Made by a program: the position numbers and the translations under genes. Shown here piece after piece: positions 16,022-19,750 of a stretch of 19,750 nt of DNA (its first letter is position 1; every line of letters starts with the position of its first letter). The notes under the pieces were generated by a model, which was given only the letters and a program-made list of their open reading frames with translations, was not told the origin of the DNA and did not search any database. Source of the stretch: JAAYAY01 sp964429355 (lineage in GTDB: Bacteria; Planctomycetota; Planctomycetia; Pirellulales; Thermoguttaceae); the NCBI GenBank assembly GCA_964429355.1, contig CAYSCH010000154.1, positions 1 through 19,750 of the forward strand, in the 5' to 3' direction.

Positions 16022-16729
16022 ATGCCTGTCGACAAGTCGTCCGAGAGAATTCAGCGCATGTTTGCGGAGATCGCTCCGCGCTACGATCTTCTCAACCGAC
16101 TGTTGTCGATGGGGATCGATCGACGCTGGCGGCGCCGGACCACGCGTCTGGTGCCGCCCGGCGAAGGGCCGGTGCTGGATGTGTGCACCGGAACCGGCGA
16201 TCTCGCCCTGGCCTACTGGAGAGCCGGCGGGCGGAAATTGCGGGTCGTAGGAACGGACTTCGCCTATCCCATGCTGACCATCGCCAGGAACAAGGCGGCG
16301 AAATCGCATGCCGAGAACGACGTTTCCTTCCTGAAGGCCGATACGCTCGATCTGCCCTTCGCCGACGAGAGTTTTCAGGTGGTCACAGTCGCCTTCGGCC
16401 TCCGCAACGTATGCGATACGGACCGCGGACTGCGAGAAATGGCCCGCGTCTGTCGCCCAGGCGGTCATGTGGCGGTGCTCGAGTTCTCCACCCCGGCGGC
16501 TTGGCCCATCCGGCAGTTATACCTCACCTACTTCCGCCACGTGCTGCCACGCATCGGTCAGGCCGTGGCACGGAACAGGCACTCGGCCTACAATTACCTT
16601 CCGGCAAGCGTGGGTGAGTTCCCCCAGGGCGAGGCCCTGGCTCAGCGGATGACGGCGGCCGGCCTGCACGAGGTGCGGTTCTATCCTTTCACCTTCGCCG
16701 TCGCTACCCTGTATGTAGGCAAGAAATGA
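16022..16729 (+). CDS. menG: Demethylmenaquinone C-methyltransferase (UbiE/MenG)
   Basis: Adds the final methyl group to demethylmenaquinone using S-adenosylmethionine. The 235-residue chain has the family start (SSERIQRMFAEIAPRYDLLN, then RLLSMGIDRRWRR), SAM motif I VLDVCTGTGDLAL at residues 51-63, TDFAYPML for the acidic end of strand 2, DLPFADESFQVVTVAFGLRN, and RVCRPGGHVAVLEFS, which matches the second UbiE signature. In the first signature the usual His before x-x-Trp is Asp33. The ATG at 16022 fits the family start; the earlier open frame overlaps the end of mqnL in another frame. Its stop overlaps the mqnM start by four bases (ATGA), which indicates translational coupling. Confidence 0.9.
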   Translation: MPVDKSSERIQRMFAEIAPRYDLLNRLLSMGIDRRWRRRTTRLVPPGEGPVLDVCTGTGDLALAYWRAGGRKLRVVGTDFAYPMLTIARNKAAKSHAENDVSFLKADTLDLPFADESFQVVTVAFGLRNVCDTDRGLREMARVCRPGGHVAVLEFSTPAAWPIRQLYLTYFRHVLPRIGQAVARNRHSAYNYLPASVGEFPQGEALAQRMTAAGLHEVRFYPFTFAVATLYVGKK

Positions 16730-17418
16730 AACGCAAGTTCATCGTAGCGATCACGGGAGCCAGCGGCGCAGCCTATGCGGTGCGTCTGCTCGACGTGCTC
16801 TGCGCTGCTGGATGCGACGTGCACCTGGTGATCAGCCCGGCTGCGGCACTGGTCATCAAGCAGGAACTGGGTGTCGAGGTTGACCTGGAGGACCTCAAGT
16901 CCGCCGGACTGCTGCTGGATCGAATCCGCCGCGGCGAAGGCGAGAACCTCGATCGGGTCCGGCAGATCACGGGCATAGCGAGCCGGTCGAGCCGGGCCGT
17001 GCCGGTCTCGTCGGAGGGGCCGGGGGAAGTGCACTACCATCACCATGCGGACCTGATGGCCCCGATCGCCAGCGGCTCTTTTCTTACCGACGGAATGGTG
17101 ATTTGCCCCTGTTCCGGGGGAACTCTCAGCTCGGTGGTCCATGGTATCTCGGGCAACCTGATCCACCGGGCGGCGGAGGTCCAACTCAAGGAACGCCGCC
17201 CCTTGATTCTCGTGCCACGGGAGACGCCCCTCTCGGCGACTCAACTGGCGAACATGCTGGCGGCGGCCCAGGCCGGCGCCGTGATCCTGCCGGCCATGCC
17301 GGGCTTTTACCACGGCGTGACGACGTTGCAGGATCTCATTGACTTTGTTGTTGCGCGAATCTGCGATCAGCTTCGCGTGGAGAATGTGCTTATTCACCGC
17401 TGGGGCCAAAAGGAATAG
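16726..17418 (+). CDS. mqnM: Flavin prenyltransferase (UbiX-like, MqnM)
   Basis: Transfers a dimethylallyl group to FMN to make prenylated FMN, the cofactor of UbiD-type decarboxylases; it is therefore the partner of MqnL in the same cluster. The 230-residue sequence starts KFIVAITGASGAAYAVRLLD with the flavoprotein fold GASGA, continues with HLVISPAA, the ASGSFLTDGMVICPCSGGTL segment that lines the FMN site, and LIHRAAEVQLKERRPLILVP followed by RETPLS, a hallmark of the family. A stretch between about 70 and 100 (IRRGEGENLDRVRQITG and on) is somewhat longer than in E. coli UbiX. It begins inside the menG stop codon. 166 bases with repeats separate it from mqnP. Confidence 0.9.
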   Translation: MKRKFIVAITGASGAAYAVRLLDVLCAAGCDVHLVISPAAALVIKQELGVEVDLEDLKSAGLLLDRIRRGEGENLDRVRQITGIASRSSRAVPVSSEGPGEVHYHHHADLMAPIASGSFLTDGMVICPCSGGTLSSVVHGISGNLIHRAAEVQLKERRPLILVPRETPLSATQLANMLAAAQAGAVILPAMPGFYHGVTTLQDLIDFVVARICDQLRVENVLIHRWGQKE

Positions 17419-17422
17419 TAGC

Positions 17423-17447
17423 GTAGCCGAACGGCCCGAGTTTGGGC
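17423..17447 (-). repeat. Inverted degenerate copy of the mqnP upstream repeat
   Basis: GTAGCCGAACGGCCCGAGTT then TGGGC matches the reverse complement of the first 25 bases of the 33-bp units at 17491-17589, with a few changes in the centre. In RNA it could pair with the first direct copy to form a long imperfect hairpin between mqnM and mqnP. Confidence 0.55.
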
Positions 17448-17490
17448 TTCGCGCGTGGGAGCGGGATGCGGCGAAGTCGTGTGGCAAGTG

Positions 17491-17589
17491 GCCAAACTCT
17501 GGCGAGTTCAGCTACACGATGGGGCCAAACTCTGGCGAGTTCAGCGACACGATGGGACCAAACTCTGGCGAGTTCAACTACACGATGCC
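17491..17589 (+). repeat. Three tandem 33-bp repeats upstream of and across the mqnP start
   Basis: Units at 17491-17523, 17524-17556 and 17557-17589 differ at only a few positions. Each contains AACTC-TGGC-GAGTT, a five-base perfect inverted repeat with a four-base loop, and each ends with ACACGATG. Because 33 is a multiple of three, all three ATGs (17519, 17552, 17585) are in the mqnP frame; unit translation is PNSGEFSYTMG. The last ATG is the likely native start of mqnP. The unit may belong to a dispersed repeat family of the genome. Confidence 0.9.
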
Positions 17590-18472
17590 TTCGATGCTTG
17601 TTCGTATCCTGGAAATGATTCGGTTCAGCCACACGCTGTTTGCGCTTCCCTTTGCGCTGCTGGCAGCGGTGATGGCCTGGGCGGCCAATGCCAACGAGTC
17701 GCCGCCGATCGCGTTTCGCTGGCTGGACCTTGTGGGAATTCTGCTCTGCATGGTGTTTGCCCGTAGCGCGTCGATGGCCTTCAACCGCCTGGCCGACCGG
17801 CGGCTGGACGCCCTCAATCCGCGAACGGAGCGGAGGCACCTGCCAACGGGCGCCTTGAGCATTGTCTCGGTGAGTTTCTTTACGGTCGTCTGCAGCCTGG
17901 GATTCGTGGCTGCCACTTTGCTGTTCCTGCCGGCGAATCGGTTACCGCTCTATGCTTCGGTGCCGGTGCTGCTGTTCCTGTTTGCCTACAGTTTCACCAA
18001 GCGTTTCACCGCCCTGGCCCATTTCTGGCTCGGTACGGCCCTGATGCTGGCCCCCATCGCCGCGTGGGTCGCCATTCGCGGAGAAGTGGCCTGGCCGCCG
18101 GTCGTATTGGCGAGCGCGGTGATGCTGTGGGTCTCGGGGTTCGATATCATCTATGCCTGCCAGGATTTTGACTTCGACCTGAAGATGCGACTGCACAGCG
18201 TGCCCGCCCAATTCGGGATCGCACGGGCGCTGCGCATCGCCGCGGGCCTGCACGGCGGCATGGTGGTCGTGCTCGCCATTCTGCCGGTCGTCTACCCGGA
18301 GTTCGGCTGGGTCTACTATCTGGGCCTGGCGAACATCGCCATGCTCCTGGTCTATGAACATGCGATCGTCCGCCCGGACGACCTGACGCGTGTCAACCAG
18401 GCCTTCTTCCACGTGAACGCCGTGGTCAGTATTGGACTGCTGGCTATCGGGGCCATCGACATCCTCATGTGA
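17585..18472 (+). CDS. mqnP: UbiA-family prenyltransferase (MqnP-like)
   Basis: An integral membrane enzyme that attaches the polyprenyl side chain to the naphthoate head group of menaquinone. The 295-residue chain has about eight to nine hydrophobic segments. The first Asp-rich motif is FNRLADRRLDALNPRTERRH (Asn67, Asp71, Asp75) and the second is YACQDFDFDLKMRLHSVP (Asp194, Asp196, Asp198); these bind the prenyl diphosphate through magnesium. The start at 17585 (MPSMLVRILEMIRFSHTLFA) matches the usual UbiA N terminus. Starts at 17552 or 17519 would add one or two 11-residue repeat units, and ATG 17594 is also possible. There is no obvious Shine-Dalgarno sequence. mqnE follows after 42 bases. 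Confidence 0.9.
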   Translation: MPSMLVRILEMIRFSHTLFALPFALLAAVMAWAANANESPPIAFRWLDLVGILLCMVFARSASMAFNRLADRRLDALNPRTERRHLPTGALSIVSVSFFTVVCSLGFVAATLLFLPANRLPLYASVPVLLFLFAYSFTKRFTALAHFWLGTALMLAPIAAWVAIRGEVAWPPVVLASAVMLWVSGFDIIYACQDFDFDLKMRLHSVPAQFGIARALRIAAGLHGGMVVVLAILPVVYPEFGWVYYLGLANIAMLLVYEHAIVRPDDLTRVNQAFFHVNAVVSIGLLAIGAIDILM

Positions 18473-18514
18473 ACTGTTCAGGATACTTGAAATTTGTACC
18501 GGTGCGGCTCTGCC

Positions 18515-19642
18515 ATGCTTGCTCAGATCGAAAACAAGGTTCATGCCGGCCGGCGTCTCAGTGCCGAAGAAGGCGTTTTTCTGTTTCGCCCCGAGGTGGA
18601 TCTTCACTGGCTGGGAAGTCTGGCCGACGAGGTGCGGCAGCGGAACAGCGGAGCGGCGGTCTATTACAATCTCAACGCGCACCTCAACCCGACGAACATC
18701 TGCCTCTATCGATGTAAGCTCTGCGCCTATAGTTGCAATCCGGGCGATGCGAAGGCGTTTCTGATGACCGACGAGGAGATTCTCGCCCGGGGCCGGGAGG
18801 CGGCGGAGAACGGCTGCACGGAGCTGCACATCGTCGGCGGCGTGCATCCCGAAAGGCCTTATGCCTGGTATCGCGACCTGCTTCGGCGGCTTCACGATTC
18901 GTTTCCGCGGTTGATGCTCAAGGCCTGGACGGCAGTTGAGATCACGAGATTTGCCCAGCTCACCGGGCGATCGGCGGAGAGCATCCTCGAAGAACTGATC
19001 GATGCAGGACTGTGCTGCCTCCCCGGCGGAGGAGCCGAGATATTCGCCCCCGAGGTACGCCAGCAGATCTGTCTGGCCAAGGCGGACGGGAAGACCTGGC
19101 TCGAGGTGCACCGGACGGCTCACCGCCTGGGGCTGGAGACGAACGCCACCATGCTCTACGGGCATGTGGAGAACTTCGAGCATCGGATCGACCATCTCAT
19201 CCGCCTGCGGGAACTACAAGACGAGACGGGGGGCTTCCAGACGTTCATTCCACTGGCCTTTCATCCCGAGGGAACGGAGCTTTCCCATCTGTCGCGTGTG
19301 ACCGGGCTGGACGATCTGCGGATGATGGCCGTCAGCCGGCTGATGCTCGACAACTTTCCCCATATCAAGGCCTACTGGATTTCGCTCGGTGTGCCAACGG
19401 CCCAGATCGCGCTGGGTTACGGTGCCGACGATCTGGACGGAACGGTTCGCCACGAGCGGATCCATCACGACGCAGGAAGCACAGCCCCCGAGATCCTCAC
19501 GGTGGAACAGCTCGAAGGCTTGATTCGCGAGGCCGGGCGGACACCAGTGGAGCGGGACACGCTCTATCGGCCGATCGAACGGAATGGCCGAGAGTGGAGG
19601 TCGGTTCTGCCCCCGTCTTTGGATGCGAGCAACCAGGAGTAA
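18515..19642 (+). CDS. mqnE: Aminofutalosine synthase (radical SAM, MqnE)
   Basis: Joins the MqnA product (3-enolpyruvylbenzoate) with S-adenosylmethionine by radical chemistry to give 6-amino-6-deoxyfutalosine. The 375-residue protein has the cluster-binding motif Cys63-x3-Cys67-x2-Cys70 (NICLYRCKLCAYSCNPGD), with an additional Cys74, then GCTELHIVGGVHP, the MqnE-type KAWTAVEI, LPGGGAEIFAPEVR, and a C-terminal part with TFIPLAFHPEGTEL and GVPTAQIALGYGADDLDGT. TAVEI together with the overall length favours MqnE over the related MqnC cyclase. The ATG at 18515 (MLAQIENKVHAGRRLSAEEG) fits the family; an in-frame TTG at 18494 is less likely. Last gene of the cluster in view; mqnA, mqnC and mqnD are not in the window. 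Confidence 0.9.
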   Translation: MLAQIENKVHAGRRLSAEEGVFLFRPEVDLHWLGSLADEVRQRNSGAAVYYNLNAHLNPTNICLYRCKLCAYSCNPGDAKAFLMTDEEILARGREAAENGCTELHIVGGVHPERPYAWYRDLLRRLHDSFPRLMLKAWTAVEITRFAQLTGRSAESILEELIDAGLCCLPGGGAEIFAPEVRQQICLAKADGKTWLEVHRTAHRLGLETNATMLYGHVENFEHRIDHLIRLRELQDETGGFQTFIPLAFHPEGTELSHLSRVTGLDDLRMMAVSRLMLDNFPHIKAYWISLGVPTAQIALGYGADDLDGTVRHERIHHDAGSTAPEILTVEQLEGLIREAGRTPVERDTLYRPIERNGREWRSVLPPSLDASNQE

Positions 19643-19677
19643 GGCCGCGCTCAACAATAAGTTACCGATTTCGAGGA

Positions 19678-19723
19678 ACGGCGTGAGCCGTCCGGTACGG
19701 CGAAACCGGAGGGCTTGCGCCCT
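19678..19723 (+). repeat. Palindrome-rich intergenic element after mqnE
   Basis: Three adjacent stems: ACGGC-GTGA-GCCGT (19678-19691, GNRA-type loop), TCCGGT (19691-19696) with ACCGGA (19705-19710), and AGGGC-TTGC-GCCCT (19710-19723). Their end-to-end arrangement resembles the REP-like palindromic elements I associate with planctomycete intergenic regions. It could also act as the transcript end of the mqn cluster, though no T tract follows. Confidence 0.5.
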
Positions 19724-19750
19724 GCCGCTAACTCTCGGCACGGAAAATCG

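Noticed and set aside
17491..17589. Tandem repeats considered as a CRISPR array
   Set aside because: The units are directly adjacent with no spacers, and no cas gene is nearby.
17942..19195. Minus-strand open frame of 417 codons opposite mqnP and mqnE
   Set aside because: It spans two well-supported genes on the other strand and has no start context or motif.
1..19750. Search for tRNA and rRNA genes
   Set aside because: No cloverleaf with a GTTCRA T-arm and matching acceptor stem, and no rRNA-like stretch, was found by eye on either strand.

Overview
The window reads as chromosomal DNA of a GC-rich planctomycete, probably of the Pirellulales type. The signs are a secreted S1 sulfatase, a short HEAT-repeat lipoprotein, a ComB-family protein, a single-chain glycyl-tRNA synthetase, a SWIM-type SNF2 helicase, few clear Shine-Dalgarno sites and several TATAGT-like -10 boxes. 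Two runs of exactly ten Ns (315-324 and 2400-2409) are scaffold gaps, so this is probably a metagenome-assembled or draft genome. The taxonomic placement is inference from gene content.

Left part (1-7977), all on the minus strand: the N-terminal part of an unrecognised protein running off the left edge; a large SWIM/SNF2 helicase broken by an assembly gap; a signal-peptide-bearing sulfatase whose reading frame breaks near the C terminus; and a pair formed by a short alpha-helical protein and an SPFH/band-7 protein of the YdjI type.

Middle part (7978-14574): a divergent promoter region leads to a HEAT-repeat lipoprotein on the plus strand, which converges on a minus-strand MFS transporter. 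A 442-base gene-free stretch with an orphan terminator-like hairpin follows. Next comes a plus-strand protein with three zinc ribbons (TraR/DksA-like core). Then there is a 373-base stretch holding what looks like the 3' end (domains V and VI) of a degraded group II intron. Glycyl-tRNA synthetase and a ComB-family phosphatase follow on the minus strand.

Right part (14575-19642), all on the plus strand: a menaquinone cluster of the futalosine pathway in the order UbiD-like decarboxylase (mqnL), C-methyltransferase (menG/ubiE), flavin prenyltransferase (mqnM/ubiX), UbiA-like prenyltransferase (mqnP) and the radical SAM enzyme aminofutalosine synthase (mqnE). MqnE acts early by making aminofutalosine. 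MqnP prenylates the dihydroxynaphthoate product, MqnM supplies prenylated FMN to MqnL for decarboxylation, and MenG adds the final methyl group. mqnA, mqnC and mqnD are not in the window. Three 33-bp tandem repeats, each carrying a small inverted repeat and an in-frame ATG, lie directly at the start of mqnP. A palindrome-rich intergenic element closes the window.

No clearly new multi-gene defence or mobile system is visible. The most interesting items are the repeat-built mqnP start, the motif divergence of the UbiD-like enzyme, the intron remnant, the SPFH pair and the orphan hairpin.
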